Source: Candidatus Omnitrophota bacterium
GTDB taxonomy: Bacteria; Hinthialibacterota; Hinthialibacteria; Hinthialibacterales; Hinthialibacteraceae
Direction of reading: 5' to 3'
Assembly (NCBI GenBank): GCA_016934335.1
Contig: JAFGTC010000101.1
Span: 1 to 33,654, forward strand
Length of the DNA stretch: 33,654 nt
Numbering within the stretch: position 1 is the stretch's first letter; each line of letters opens with the position of its first letter. Shown here one piece after another: positions 22,546-31,931 of this stretch. The notes below the pieces were generated by a model that was given only the letters and a program-made list of their open reading frames with translations, made no database searches and was not told the DNA's origin. The position numbers and the translations under genes are program-made.

Positions 22546-24999
22546 TCAGTAAAGCATAAAATCACTCACCGCCGTATCGGGCGTCTGCCCCGGCTCCAGA
22601 ATCTCATCCAGATCCAGCGTAGGATCGGTCGTGATGCCGATCCAATCCACTTTGGCTTGCGGTTCGCGCGAATGCCAATGCAGCGTATGCGCTCCGGCCG
22701 TCAATTCGTGCGGCCGCGGCTCATCAGTCACGACCCAAAAACGCTGGCCCTCCTCAAACAGGAATTGCCATCTTCGAGCGAATTCCATTCGCGAAGGAAC
22801 CGCATAAGCATGAACGTCGCTTTCCGCTCCATCCGACATGCCCGGAAACTCAAGATCAAATCCAATATAAAACGAATCCGTATTCGAATCCTCGGAACGC
22901 GCATTCGCAAAAATATAATAAACCCCGTCCTCAAGCACGTTCAACTCAAACGTCAATTCTTGATCGCCCATCACTCCTCCCGAACGTCCTGAGCTGGCGG
23001 GCATGGCGTATAATAGACTGATCAGCGAAGGATCCGCATCAACCACATAATCGCCGGAAAATGCATGCGGCGATTCGGCTTGTATAAACGTGACGGCGTC
23101 GGGCGCCACATCGATCGGATCGGTTTTGAGTTGGAAGGAAAAAATTTGCGGGACGTGCGTTCCTCCGATGATTGGCTGGACGACTCCCGCCGCCGGGCTC
23201 TCGGCGAATCCATCAAAAAAACCGATGATCGCATCCGCCGGCGGCGCAATGGTATAAGTCAATCGGCCGTCCGCATTGGCGCCGGGCGCTTCCCAGACAA
23301 TCGCGTTCTCGACAATCTCAAACGTTCCTGGATCGGCGGAGACGTTTGACGCGGTCCAGCCTTCCGGAAACTGTTCTTCCAAACGCAAATCAATGTTGCT
23401 GCCCTGCACCACTCCAAGGTCTATTGAAACATCAATGGAATCAGGAAGTTCGGCGCCCGTGGAGGGAAGATTCCGGATGGCGGCGAAGAATTGTTCTCCC
23501 GGCTCGTATTGATCGATGTTCATGGTCGGATCGGTAGTGATCACAAACCAGTCGATGCTGGTATTGGTCTCCCGCGGCGAAATATACAAAGTATGCACGC
23601 CGGCGGTCAATTCGATGGGGCGCACTTCTCCCGTCACATCCCAAAACTCCCCATTGGGATCGTAGTTTTGCAGCCAGTCCCGAGCCAGTTCCTTTGTGCC
23701 TCCCGCAGAAAAAGCATTGTCTTTCGACGTAGAGATTTCATCAAAGCCGAAAAAGAAGGAATCGCTTTGACTATCCTCTTCCCTCGTTTGGGCGAAGAAA
23801 TAGTAAGTTCCCGCCTCCTGCACATCCAACGTATATTCAAGGATGCTGTCTAAAATCACGCTTGAACTTCCATCGGCCGCCTGCAGCAAAATACCGCTTT
23901 CCGAAAACGGATTGAGATGGAGGCCGAAGGGCCTCTCCTCCCCGGTCAACCGCCCCCATTCCGCCTCGATAAACCGTGGAATAATGGGATGCACAGACAA
24001 AGAATCCCGCGGCTGCAGCCCCAGAGTTTCGGCGACGTACAAATCGCCGCCGATGTATCCCTCCCGCAATCCATCCTGCATTACATTGAGTTCTCCATCC
24101 GTAAACATTCCATTCCAAATGATCACCGGGCGGGAAGGCAGTTCGATCGAATACGTCAAACTCGCCTCTCCGCTGAATTCGTTCAAGGACCATTGTATGG
24201 TTTCATCGTCCAACTGAATGAATTCGCCGCCGTCCGCCGCAAGATTGGAAACAATCGATCCTGCGGGAGCAATTTCCGTCACCGTCGCATTGGATACGGC
24301 GCTAGAACTGGCCGATAAAGTCACCGTCATGGCGTCGCCCGGCGCCGGCGCTTGGCTTCCAAATTCACGAGAAACAAAAAAAGGATATTCCTCTATTTCA
24401 ATTTGTTCATATTCATAAAATCCCAGTTCGTCGCTCCCCGAAGCGGCCGCCAAACCGACATAAACGGGATCGTTGAGTTGGATGATTTCCGTCTGCTGCC
24501 ATTCCCATTCGGCGTCCGTATTCAGCGTATAAAAATGAACGCTGTTTCCAATCCGCTCCAATTTCATGGAGCCATCCAGGAGCATATCGGGCGTTACTTC
24601 ACCGTCATCCGATGACGCTTCATTGGGCAGCGTTCGAAAAAGCGGAAATATGTTGCCGCTGCTATCCAACACATACGCCCCGAATGGAGATCCCGCCTCC
24701 AGATTCTGCCGGATCATAAGCCCCGCCCGGCCGCCGTATACATAGGGAAGGCCTTCGATGGAAAAATTGCCCGAGAGTTCTTTATAAACGAAATAGAACG
24801 AATCGGCGAAATCGTCGATTCCCGTCCCCGAAGCATCCACTAGGTAAAAGTCGGTATCCGACTCGAATTCCGCGAATCCCTCGAAGCCCGTCTCGCCAAT
24901 GTCCACGGCGCCGTCAAAGATTCCCACCGGTTCCTGCGCATAGAGAACCATGGCGCCAGCCAGCAAAAATAAGCTAATGAATCCAATTTTTTTTCTCAT
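22546..24999 (-). CDS. large secreted protein with duplicated carbohydrate-binding-like modules
   Basis: A signal peptide (F-I-S-L-F-L-L-A-G-A-M-V-L-Y-A-Q) starts this 817-residue protein. Residues about 25-205 look like a concanavalin-type DUF1349-like domain (F-Y-F-V-Y-K-E-L-S-G-N-F-S; A-G-L-M-I-R). Then a two-part unit occurs twice: a DUF11-like beta domain (about 219-300 and 520-600) and a CBM-like domain (about 343-500 and 634-802). The second parts match closely: E-A-G-T-Y-Y-F-F-A against E-D-G-V-Y-Y-I-F-A, S-D-S-F-F-F-G-F-D against T-D-S-F-Y-I-G-F-D, and I-D-W-F-V-I-T-T-D-P-T against V-D-W-I-G-I-T-T-D-P-T. No catalytic domain is seen. GGGAG lies before the ATG. A glycan-binding surface role is inferred. 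Confidence 0.8.
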   Translation of the reverse strand: MRKKIGFISLFLLAGAMVLYAQEPVGIFDGAVDIGETGFEGFAEFESDTDFYLVDASGTGIDDFADSFYFVYKELSGNFSIEGLPYVYGGRAGLMIRQNLEAGSPFGAYVLDSSGNIFPLFRTLPNEASSDDGEVTPDMLLDGSMKLERIGNSVHFYTLNTDAEWEWQQTEIIQLNDPVYVGLAAASGSDELGFYEYEQIEIEEYPFFVSREFGSQAPAPGDAMTVTLSASSSAVSNATVTEIAPAGSIVSNLAADGGEFIQLDDETIQWSLNEFSGEASLTYSIELPSRPVIIWNGMFTDGELNVMQDGLREGYIGGDLYVAETLGLQPRDSLSVHPIIPRFIEAEWGRLTGEERPFGLHLNPFSESGILLQAADGSSSVILDSILEYTLDVQEAGTYYFFAQTREEDSQSDSFFFGFDEISTSKDNAFSAGGTKELARDWLQNYDPNGEFWDVTGEVRPIELTAGVHTLYISPRETNTSIDWFVITTDPTMNIDQYEPGEQFFAAIRNLPSTGAELPDSIDVSIDLGVVQGSNIDLRLEEQFPEGWTASNVSADPGTFEIVENAIVWEAPGANADGRLTYTIAPPADAIIGFFDGFAESPAAGVVQPIIGGTHVPQIFSFQLKTDPIDVAPDAVTFIQAESPHAFSGDYVVDADPSLISLLYAMPASSGRSGGVMGDQELTFELNVLEDGVYYIFANARSEDSNTDSFYIGFDLEFPGMSDGAESDVHAYAVPSRMEFARRWQFLFEEGQRFWVVTDEPRPHELTAGAHTLHWHSREPQAKVDWIGITTDPTLDLDEILEPGQTPDTAVSDFMLY

Positions 25000-25245
25000 G
25001 ATTTTTCTCCCGCATAATTTATAATGAAAAAATAATAATGAATCTTCCTCATGAAACTACCATAAAAATCGCTGATTCAATAGGGAATAAAATGGGCGCT
25101 TTTATGATCTTATCGGCTCGAACCGCCGTCCATTCCGCGCCGTAAAATCATCCAAAACATTGATCCATCCATCCCCCACGATAGAATACAAACGCGCCGC
25201 AAGGCGGCATCGCCCCGGTATTCATGCAAGGCCTATAAACAACCC

Positions 25246-26193
25246 ATGAAACTTTTAATCGAAATCGCCTCCATTGTTCTCCCCGTTTTCAGCGTCTTCT
25301 TCCTGGGCGCCGCCCTGAAGCGCGTTCAATGGATTGACAATCATTTTATCGCGCAGGCGAACCGCCTCGTGTTCAACATCTGCCTGCCTCTTCTGCTCTT
25401 CTATAAGATCGGCGACTCCAACTTCTTCGCCCATTTCAACCCTCTTCTCTTAGTGGCGTGCTCCGCCGCCATCCTCGTCACGTTCAGCGCCTCTTATCTG
25501 TTCGCCGCGCTTCGCGGCTATCAGCCTCCGGTGCGCGGCGCATTCTGCCAGGGCAGTTTTCGCTGCAACCTGGCCATCATTGGATTGGCGATCGTCTTCA
25601 ACGCCTACAACGATGAAGGCCTGACGCGCGCCAGCGTTTTAATGGGATTCTTGGTTCCATTATTGAATCTATTCGCCATTCTGGCCCTGCTCCTTCCCCA
25701 CCATAAAAGCCGCGCCATGGGGCTCTCCTTCTGGCTGCGGCAGGTGCTTCTCAATCCCCTGATCATCGCCTCTCTCGCAGGCATAGCCTGGAGCGTCGCC
25801 GGCTTACCCATGCCCGCCATTTTAGAAAACAGCCTGAAAATCGTCACCCAAATGACTCTCCCCCTGGCCCTCCTGGCCATCGGCGCGGGATTCACCCTGC
25901 AGCGTCTGCACGGCGACCTCCGCCGCGCCGGTCTGGCGGCCGGATTCAAAATCGTCTTCATGCCCGTTCTTACAGGATTCCTGTTATGGCTTTTCGGCGT
26001 ACGCGGCCTGGACTTCGCCGTCGGCGTTCTCATGATCGGCAGCCCCACCGCGGCCGTCTCCTACATCATGGCTTCACAAATGAAGGGAGACGTGGAATTG
26101 GCGGGATCCATCATTATCATCTCCACCTTCCTGTCGATGCTGTCCTACACCCTGATTCTGCTGGCGCTCAATCTCAGCCCCTTCGCCCTCTAA
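25246..26193 (+). CDS. AEC-family transporter
   Basis: This 315-residue permease of the auxin efflux carrier (AEC) family has about ten membrane helices. Typical marks are V-L-P-V-F-S-V-F-F-L-G near the start, N-R-L-V-F-N-I-C-L-P-L-L-L-F-Y, and near the end A-V-G-V-L-M-I-G-S-P-T-A-A-V-S-Y-I-M-A. Bacterial members often move malate or other small acids; the substrate here is not known. No good ribosome site precedes the ATG, though the next in-frame starts would cut the first helix. A probable terminator follows at 26206-26238. Confidence 0.85.
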   Translation: MKLLIEIASIVLPVFSVFFLGAALKRVQWIDNHFIAQANRLVFNICLPLLLFYKIGDSNFFAHFNPLLLVACSAAILVTFSASYLFAALRGYQPPVRGAFCQGSFRCNLAIIGLAIVFNAYNDEGLTRASVLMGFLVPLLNLFAILALLLPHHKSRAMGLSFWLRQVLLNPLIIASLAGIAWSVAGLPMPAILENSLKIVTQMTLPLALLAIGAGFTLQRLHGDLRRAGLAAGFKIVFMPVLTGFLLWLFGVRGLDFAVGVLMIGSPTAAVSYIMASQMKGDVELAGSIIIISTFLSMLSYTLILLALNLSPFAL

Positions 26194-26205
26194 TCCGTCA
26201 ATCCG

Positions 26206-26238
26206 GCCCGGATCGCTGTTTTTTTAGCTGCGCCGGGC
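26206..26238 (+). terminator. probable terminator after the AEC transporter gene
   Basis: GCCCGG (26206-26211) pairs with CCGGGC (26233-26238), and an inner GCT/AGC pair shortens the loop. TTTCATGCGATTCTTTTTT follows, so the T run is interrupted. It lies 13 bases after the stop. Confidence 0.5.
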
Positions 26239-26347
26239 TTTCATGCGATTCTTTTTTAAAGAACGCAGTATCTGTATGCGCCGTTTGTTTCGGATATTAT
26301 AAACAGAGAGCCTCGCCTCCAAATCTAAGCAGGAATGGAATCATTCC

Positions 26348-27019
26348 ATGAAAAGATCGAACATTTTGATTTTATTTGGATTGCCTCTCTTGTTCACGAG
26401 TTGCGCCTCTCCGCAGTTCATAGCTCAGCCCACCCAAGGCGCCACGGTGCTGCCCAGTGGAAAAGTCGCCTCGCTCAGCCGCGAGGGTTTAACCATCAAT
26501 GCCTCTAAAACCAATTCCCCCAGCGGTTTGAGCGACAAGATCACCACCTTCCATGTAGCCCTGATTAACCAGACGGATCACCCCATCGAATTCATTCCTC
26601 ACCTATACCTCCTGTTCGATCAAAACAACCGCCAGCATCTCGCGCTCACCAAGCCCGATTTGACCGAAGCGGCCGCCCGGGCTTCCAGGCCGCCCTACGG
26701 CGCGGCGTCCTGGGGATTCGGCGTAGGCTCGTTTCACAGGAGTTCCATTTATTCGTTTCATTACTATTCCGATCCGTTTTGGATTCACGATCCCTGGTTC
26801 GACCGGCGAACCTATCAGGGAATATTGGCCAGGTCGCTGCCCATTCATCCCTTCACTGTCTATCCCCACGCCATCGTCGAAGGCGACGTTCACTTCGTCG
26901 TCAAAGCCTCCTCGCTCGTCAAAGCGCGGCTGCAGATCACCCGGCTGACCCGCATCCCCGAAAAAGAATCGCCAGCCAGGGAAATCCCATATATCTTCGA
27001 TTTCAATGTGGTAAAATAA
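26348..27019 (+). CDS. lipoprotein of unknown function
   Basis: The N-terminus K-R-S-N-I-L-I-L-F-G-L-P-L-L-F-T-S-C19 is a lipoprotein signal with Cys19 as the lipid-bearing residue, so the protein should be membrane-anchored on the outer side. The 223-residue product has a beta-rich body with F-H-V-A-L-I-N-Q-T-D-H-P-I-E-F and a central Tyr/Phe/Trp-rich patch (S-F-H-Y-Y-S-D-P-F-W-I-H-D-P-W-F). It ends in L-Q-I-T-R-L-T-R-I and I-F-D-F-N-V. This immunoglobulin-like strand order is seen in several unknown bacterial lipoproteins. The ribosome site AGGAATGG lies in a dyad GGAATG/CATTCC (26332-26347) directly before the start. It may be cotranscribed with the TPR gene downstream. Confidence 0.75.
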   Translation: MKRSNILILFGLPLLFTSCASPQFIAQPTQGATVLPSGKVASLSREGLTINASKTNSPSGLSDKITTFHVALINQTDHPIEFIPHLYLLFDQNNRQHLALTKPDLTEAAARASRPPYGAASWGFGVGSFHRSSIYSFHYYSDPFWIHDPWFDRRTYQGILARSLPIHPFTVYPHAIVEGDVHFVVKASSLVKARLQITRLTRIPEKESPAREIPYIFDFNVVK

Positions 27020-27132
27020 GTTGAAATGGAATGATTTTATAGAGAATCGATATAGAGCGATTTATAAACGATAAAGCAGCACCGATCAGACCGGCGCCCG
27101 GCCGGCCGCACTCGAAATGGAGGAGGTGAACA

Positions 27133-28110
27133 ATGAAACGGGGAATCGTGTTCACTCTAATCGCGGCGAGCATCGCCGCCTTTGCGCTCCTGCAAGACGC
27201 CGAAGCCCGGCGTTATTATTATCGCCACTCGTACCGAAGCTATTACGATTATCATCGATCTCCCGTCTTCGGCCTGATGTCGCCCTACGAACGCACCCGC
27301 CGGCCTTTGAACGTCCCGGCGACCCGATCGGCAAGTTATCGCCCGCCGTCTGTGGTCTATGTCTATCAACAGCCCATGGTTTATCAACAGCCCATGGTCT
27401 ATCCGCCGTACGGCCCCATCGCTCCTTTGCCGCCGCAGACCGCCATGCGCTCTTCGCCTTATCCCTATTATGGCAGCCCCTACTACACATATCAGGGCTA
27501 TCCACCCGTTCAACCCATCGTCATCGAACGGGAGAGGGTGATTGTCGAGCGCCGGCCGGCCGGCGACGAGGACGCCTCCAACCCGATCGGCGCGCAAACG
27601 CCCTCGTACATTCCCTCCAAACCGGTGGGAAATGACGGCGGATTCGTGAAACAGTTGGATAACGCCCAGCGTCTCTTCCGCGAGAGAAACTATCAAGAAG
27701 CCGCCGAAGCCTACCACAAGGCCGCCGGCCTGAGCTCCGACAACGCGCTGGTGAAGATGGGCCAGGCGCTCTCCCTGCTGGCTGTAGGCGATTATGAAGC
27801 CGCGGCCTCCGCATTGCGGCGCGCGCTCACGCTCAATCCCGAATGGTGCGAGAAGCCCGTTCTGCCGGCGACTTTCTACGGCGAACTCAACGATTTCAAC
27901 GCGCATGTACTCCGTTTGGAGCGCTTCGTAGGAAAAAGCGAAGCACACGTCGAATCGCGGTTTTTGCTGGCCTATCTCTACACCGTCGTCGATCGCCTCG
28001 ACGATGCGGCCGATCTGCTGGCCGGCATCCTCGAGCGCCATCCAAACGATCTGGAGGCCACCACCCTTCTAGGGCGCATCGCGGCGGCTCAGCAGGGAAT
28101 TTCGAACTGA
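27133..28110 (+). CDS. exported Tyr/Pro-rich protein with TPR domain
   Basis: A signal peptide (I-V-F-T-L-I-A-A-S-I-A-A-F-A-L-L, cut near A-E-A) leads a low-complexity region of about 110 residues rich in Tyr, Pro, Arg and Gln (R-R-Y-Y-Y-R-H-S-Y-R-S-Y-Y; V-Y-Q-Q-P-M repeated as an 18-bp tandem). From about residue 175 a TPR-type helical domain follows: A-Q-R-L-F-R-E-R-N-Y-Q-E-A-A-E-A-Y, then A-L-S-L-L-A-V-G-D-Y-E-A-A-A-S-A-L-R-R-A, then F-L-L-A-Y-L-Y-T-V-V-D-R-L-D-D-A-A-D-L-L. AGGAGGTGA precedes the ATG, a near-ideal ribosome site that suggests strong expression. A scaffold role in the periplasm or on the surface is inferred. Confidence 0.8.
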   Translation: MKRGIVFTLIAASIAAFALLQDAEARRYYYRHSYRSYYDYHRSPVFGLMSPYERTRRPLNVPATRSASYRPPSVVYVYQQPMVYQQPMVYPPYGPIAPLPPQTAMRSSPYPYYGSPYYTYQGYPPVQPIVIERERVIVERRPAGDEDASNPIGAQTPSYIPSKPVGNDGGFVKQLDNAQRLFRERNYQEAAEAYHKAAGLSSDNALVKMGQALSLLAVGDYEAAASALRRALTLNPEWCEKPVLPATFYGELNDFNAHVLRLERFVGKSEAHVESRFLLAYLYTVVDRLDDAADLLAGILERHPNDLEATTLLGRIAAAQQGISN

Positions 28111-28191
28111 CAGCGGGCCTGTGCAGAAGGCGGTTCTTTTGCGGATCGATCCGTTTTGAACGGTTATCGGCATCGGGCGGGGGGAAGGCGT

Positions 28192-28878
28192 CTAAAAATA
28201 GAGATGCTTCAGCCAGACCAGGAAGCCGACAAGAAACATGCCGGGCAGCAGGTTTCCCACTCGGACGCGCCCCAGTTCCATCATGTTGATCGATATGGCC
28301 ACGATCAAAAGCCCCCCCACGGCCGCCGCCTCCGTGATGATGTAATCGGGCAGGCCGCCCAACGTCATGAACAGAACCGTCAGCCCTCCCTGAAACATCA
28401 GGATCGTAAACGAACTGGCCAGCACACCCGCCCCCATTGTGCCCGCCAGGAAAATGGCCGCATGCCCGTCCAGCAGGCTTTTGGTATACAGCAAATCGCC
28501 GTCGCCTTCGACGCCCGCCCGGAAGCAGCCCACAATCGTCATCGCTCCCGCGCAAAAGAGGATGCTGGCAAACACGAACGAATCGATGAAGCCCGAATCC
28601 CCCTCCTGGCGCATCATGGTTTTCAACGATCCCCCCAGCGACTTGAGCCGCTCTTCGATATTGATCCACTCGCCGAGCAGCCCCCCCAGGATCATGCTCA
28701 AGGCCAGCATCGGAATCTCCTGCGTCCGCAAAGCGTCCTTCAAGCCGATGGCGATGGTAGCCAATCCTATGGCTTGAAAAAGAATGGCGCGGAACCGGTC
28801 GGATATATGCTTGTGAAGCAGCAATCCTAGGGTGGATCCAATCAAAACGGCGATCGTGTTGACCAATGTGGGAGTCAC
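28192..28878 (-). CDS. DUF554-family membrane protein
   Basis: DUF554 proteins are seven- or eight-helix membrane proteins found across bacteria and proposed to be transporters of unknown substrate. The start is set at GTG 28878, with GAGG five bases before it. That gives the usual family N-terminus (T-P-T-L-V-N-T-I-A-V-L-I-G-S), while the ATG at 28944 would add 22 odd residues. Family marks include G-L-K-D-A-L near residue 50, I-L-G-G-L-L-G-E-W-I-N-I-E, F-C-A-G-A-M-T-I-V-G-C and L-L-P-G-M-F-L-V. The length of 228 is typical. The gene converges on the TPR gene. Confidence 0.85.
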   Translation of the reverse strand: MTPTLVNTIAVLIGSTLGLLLHKHISDRFRAILFQAIGLATIAIGLKDALRTQEIPMLALSMILGGLLGEWINIEERLKSLGGSLKTMMRQEGDSGFIDSFVFASILFCAGAMTIVGCFRAGVEGDGDLLYTKSLLDGHAAIFLAGTMGAGVLASSFTILMFQGGLTVLFMTLGGLPDYIITEAAAVGGLLIVAISINMMELGRVRVGNLLPGMFLVGFLVWLKHLYF

Positions 28879-29078
28879 AACATCCTCGAACGAGTAGAAT
28901 AAGTTGAGTAAAAAACAGTCTAAATCTACAAAACAGCAAGGCAAGGGCCGCGGAATTTTTCAAGCGATTCCTTTACGCCCCCTCTTTTTTCCCGAGCGGG
29001 GAGGGGCGGCGATTGATAAATGCGGCTGGTCTAAAAAACCTTATTGTGCTACGGTATGAAACCCGCTGGATTAGTCGG

Positions 29079-30236
29079 ATGGATGAAGTTCGATCTCCTG
29101 AAGCGAATTCAGATCCGGCGAATTCACAACAGCCGACGATCGCCTCGCCGGCAGCGAGACAAAACATGATGGCTTCCAGTGTTATTTTTCCCTATTTCTA
29201 TTTTTCCAACGAAACGCTTCTGCGCCAGCTTTATCTATACATGCCGCCGGTTGTGCGCGTTCACCCCTGCGACCGGCCGCCTCGCGACAATAAACAGGTC
29301 AAGCGCCTCGTTTCCGATCTGATGCGCGTAGGGTTTCTGGAAAATCATTCACAGAACGAATTCGACGCCGAAATCAACGAACGCTTTCTGCGCGTCGTTG
29401 AGCGGGGCTTTCAGGAAAATCGCCCTCTCTACCTCAAACATCTGGGCAAATACGAAAAAGAACGCGCCTCCGCCAAAACTTTCCATCTCTGCCGGAAAAA
29501 ATTGTGGGAGGATCTGGTTCAGCGTTTGTTGGATTTGGGCATCGCGACCGTCGACAACTACGACGAGTGGTGCTTCTCCACCCGCATGATGGTCATGGTG
29601 ATGACCACCTGCGCCGCTCTTTCCCTGCAGCGGCGCAACAACCTCCCGCGCAGCACGGATCTGCCCGAATATGACGAACTGGCCTGCCTGATCGAAGGCC
29701 TGCCACAAGACGACGGCCATGACGTCGTCCTCCGGCGGGCGATTTTGGAATTTCCCTACGTCGTCCCCAAGTATCTTCCCGCCATGCAGTTGGATCGCTT
29801 AATGAACCTGCGCGACGCTCTCAAGCCCATCACAAAGCAGTATCAATCCATCCTGCAGGAAGAAGCCTCCGACCTGCAGCAATCGACTTCCCTAACCGAA
29901 TTAGAAGAAAGAGTGAAGTGCATTGGGGAGCGCGTTCAGGAAATTTTCTCCGAGGTCGAGGGTAAACTGAAATCGCACAATGAAGCGCTTCAAACCATGT
30001 ACGCCCAATACCGCTGGCATCTTCCTCCCGGCTCCCCCGCCGCCGGCCTCGTTCTCGAAGAGCCGATCGTCAAAAAAGACGTCACTTTCGCCGCGATCGA
30101 CTCGCCGGCGTCGCCCTCCGAAATCGACGCCGTCATGACCTATCCGGGCTCGTTCGTCTGGGCGCAGGAAGCGCCGAAACTGCTCCCCAAACCCAACGGA
30201 TTTTGGAAGCGGCTATTCTCATTCGGCCAATCCTGA
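29079..30236 (+). CDS. cytoplasmic protein of unknown function
   Basis: No signal or membrane segment is seen. From the ATG at 29079 the product is 385 residues. A TTG at 29013 preceded by GGAGGGG, and ATGs at 29166 and 29169, are alternative starts. The first conserved-looking block is V-I-F-P-Y-F-Y-F-S-N-E-T-L-L-R-Q-L-Y-L-Y, which recalls the opening of DUF6236-type proteins, but this is only a resemblance. The middle is helical with C-F-S-T-R-M-M-V-M-V-M-T-T-C. A coiled-coil-like stretch follows (about L-E-E-R-V-K-C-I-G-E-R-V-Q-E-I-F to the end of the E/K-rich helix). The end is Pro/Ala-rich with W-K-R-L-F-S-F-G. A strong terminator follows the stop. Confidence 0.65.
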   Translation: MDEVRSPEANSDPANSQQPTIASPAARQNMMASSVIFPYFYFSNETLLRQLYLYMPPVVRVHPCDRPPRDNKQVKRLVSDLMRVGFLENHSQNEFDAEINERFLRVVERGFQENRPLYLKHLGKYEKERASAKTFHLCRKKLWEDLVQRLLDLGIATVDNYDEWCFSTRMMVMVMTTCAALSLQRRNNLPRSTDLPEYDELACLIEGLPQDDGHDVVLRRAILEFPYVVPKYLPAMQLDRLMNLRDALKPITKQYQSILQEEASDLQQSTSLTELEERVKCIGERVQEIFSEVEGKLKSHNEALQTMYAQYRWHLPPGSPAAGLVLEEPIVKKDVTFAAIDSPASPSEIDAVMTYPGSFVWAQEAPKLLPKPNGFWKRLFSFGQS

Positions 30237-30259
30237 TCCCTGAAATCCATGCAAAAGCC

Positions 30260-30296
30260 AAGGCCTTGGAATCCTTGCGATCCCAAGGCCTTTTTT
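30260..30296 (+). terminator. intrinsic terminator, possibly two-way
   Basis: AAGGCCTTGG (30260-30269) pairs with CCAAGGCCTT (30283-30292), and T residues run on to 30296. It lies 23 bases after the stop of the rightward gene. On the minus strand a short TTTT follows the stem, so it could also serve the leftward anti-sigma gene ending at 30315. Confidence 0.8.
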
Positions 30297-30314
30297 ACGC
30301 CAACAAACGATCCG

Positions 30315-31931
30315 TTAATCCAACATCTCTTTCGCAGAAACAAGGCTGTCGATCAGCGCCCGCAACTCCGCCTCTTCAATCGTCCCATTCACGGCCAAGG
30401 CGGGAAACGTCCCCGCAGGCGATTCGAGAAGAAAGCCCGTTCGATCGGGCGCCGGATCGCATTTCGTCACCGAACGCGCGCTTTGCAGGGCGATGGTCGC
30501 GCCCATCTGATCCTGCGGCGTGCTCCATATTCTGAAGCCGTTCGGCGATTCATAAACCATCTTTCCCATCTTGACCATCGGCCCCATGGCCTGGTTGAAT
30601 GTATGAGATTGAATCAGCACGACATGCCGGCCGTCACCGGCTTTGTAAACGATCATGAACGCCCGCTTGGGTGGACTGGGCAGATCAAGCATATCGATGA
30701 TCACCCGCTCGCTCGTCCACGACGGCGGCTGTTTGAACAGGTACGTCTCAAAATCGGCTCTCTCCGCCATATGCCGCACCGACGCATTAGGAATGATCAT
30801 GTCCGATTGAACGCCGGGCTGCGGCGCTCCTTCCGGCCCTACTGAAGAAACCATCACGCCTTCCAGATTCCAGGGAACGCCGGGCGCCTCGATCACTTCC
30901 GTTTTGATTCGGCGGACGACCAGGTACGAAGCGCCGCTGACGCGCCACTCGATCTCCGCCAATGTATCGTTCGCTTTATTGATCTTAAAAAGCATGGCAT
31001 TTTCGGGCGCATTCTCAGGCTGGGGCGTTACGGCTCGCAGCACCCGCACTTCGACGCCGTCTTCCAAAACCGCTTCCTCTACAAATTCCACCTGCGACGG
31101 GCTGTTCTCATCGATCAGGCTGGCGAATCCCGGATAAATGCCCAAAAACTCAATCGGGCTGTCGGGCGCCTTGAAATCTTGAGAAACCGGCTTGCCTTCA
31201 ATCGCCGGCTTTCCGTCCGGCCCTGTTTCGGTGGAATACAAGTTGACGCCGTCATAAGCGGCGGCGAAGATCGTTTGATCCTTCGTATGGACGCGCCGCA
31301 CATAACGCTTCTGAACGGGATCGTACCAAACCTCGTCCAAAACCGTGCAGCCTTGCCCCGGCTTAGCGGAAAGGCTCAATTGATGAAACCGGGGCTTGCC
31401 GGACGCATCCAGCGTATACAGTGGAAGCCATCGGCCTTTCGCCATAACCTCGTCCTGAACGGCGGGCGCCAAAATCTGACTGACCAAATGAAGCACTCCA
31501 TCCTGTTCGAAAAGGGCCTGCTCCTGCGCCCAGGCCTGCTTCAAAAGGCTGGGAACGGAAATCTCGCCGCCGTTTTTCAACGGCCCTGTGCTCAACAAAT
31601 CGCTGAACAGAAAAGCCGCCAACAACAGAACGGCCCATCCTGCGATCCAGGCGGGCTTCAAAAACCAGGCCCCGCCCCGCGCCTGCATGGTTTGTTGTTC
31701 TAAAGCATAGGTTCGATAAATTTGGGTCATAACGCGCTCCTTGAAATCGGATGTAAGACGGATCTCTTCATGGGGCTCGAAAGCCGCCAGAACCCGCCGC
31801 GCCTCTTCGTAATACCGGGCGCAGTCCGGACAGGATTGGAGGTGCTCGACCCAATCTTCGGGAAGGTTCGAAGGAGAATCGGCGCCGAGTCGTTCGATCA
31901 GTTTTTGGCGAAAAGCGCGGCACGACATCAT
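30315..31931 (-). CDS. membrane anti-sigma factor with large outer domain
   Basis: The start at 31931 overlaps the sigma-factor stop (ATGA), with AGGAGG ahead, so the pair is translationally coupled. An ATG three bases on is the alternative. The 538-residue product has an N-terminal zinc-binding anti-sigma domain with H30-L-Q-S-C34-P-D-C37. One membrane helix (about 93-113, I-A-G-W-A-V-L-L-L-A-A-F-L-F) follows. About 420 residues then lie outside the inner membrane, with Q-D-G-V-L-H-L-V-S and R-Y-V-R-R-V-H-T strands that vaguely recall RseB-type lipid-sensing folds. It should hold the sigma factor inactive until an envelope signal releases it. Most ZAS-type anti-sigma factors have far shorter outer parts, so this one probably does the sensing itself. 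Confidence 0.85.
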   Translation of the reverse strand: MMSCRAFRQKLIERLGADSPSNLPEDWVEHLQSCPDCARYYEEARRVLAAFEPHEEIRLTSDFKERVMTQIYRTYALEQQTMQARGGAWFLKPAWIAGWAVLLLAAFLFSDLLSTGPLKNGGEISVPSLLKQAWAQEQALFEQDGVLHLVSQILAPAVQDEVMAKGRWLPLYTLDASGKPRFHQLSLSAKPGQGCTVLDEVWYDPVQKRYVRRVHTKDQTIFAAAYDGVNLYSTETGPDGKPAIEGKPVSQDFKAPDSPIEFLGIYPGFASLIDENSPSQVEFVEEAVLEDGVEVRVLRAVTPQPENAPENAMLFKINKANDTLAEIEWRVSGASYLVVRRIKTEVIEAPGVPWNLEGVMVSSVGPEGAPQPGVQSDMIIPNASVRHMAERADFETYLFKQPPSWTSERVIIDMLDLPSPPKRAFMIVYKAGDGRHVVLIQSHTFNQAMGPMVKMGKMVYESPNGFRIWSTPQDQMGATIALQSARSVTKCDPAPDRTGFLLESPAGTFPALAVNGTIEEAELRALIDSLVSAKEMLD

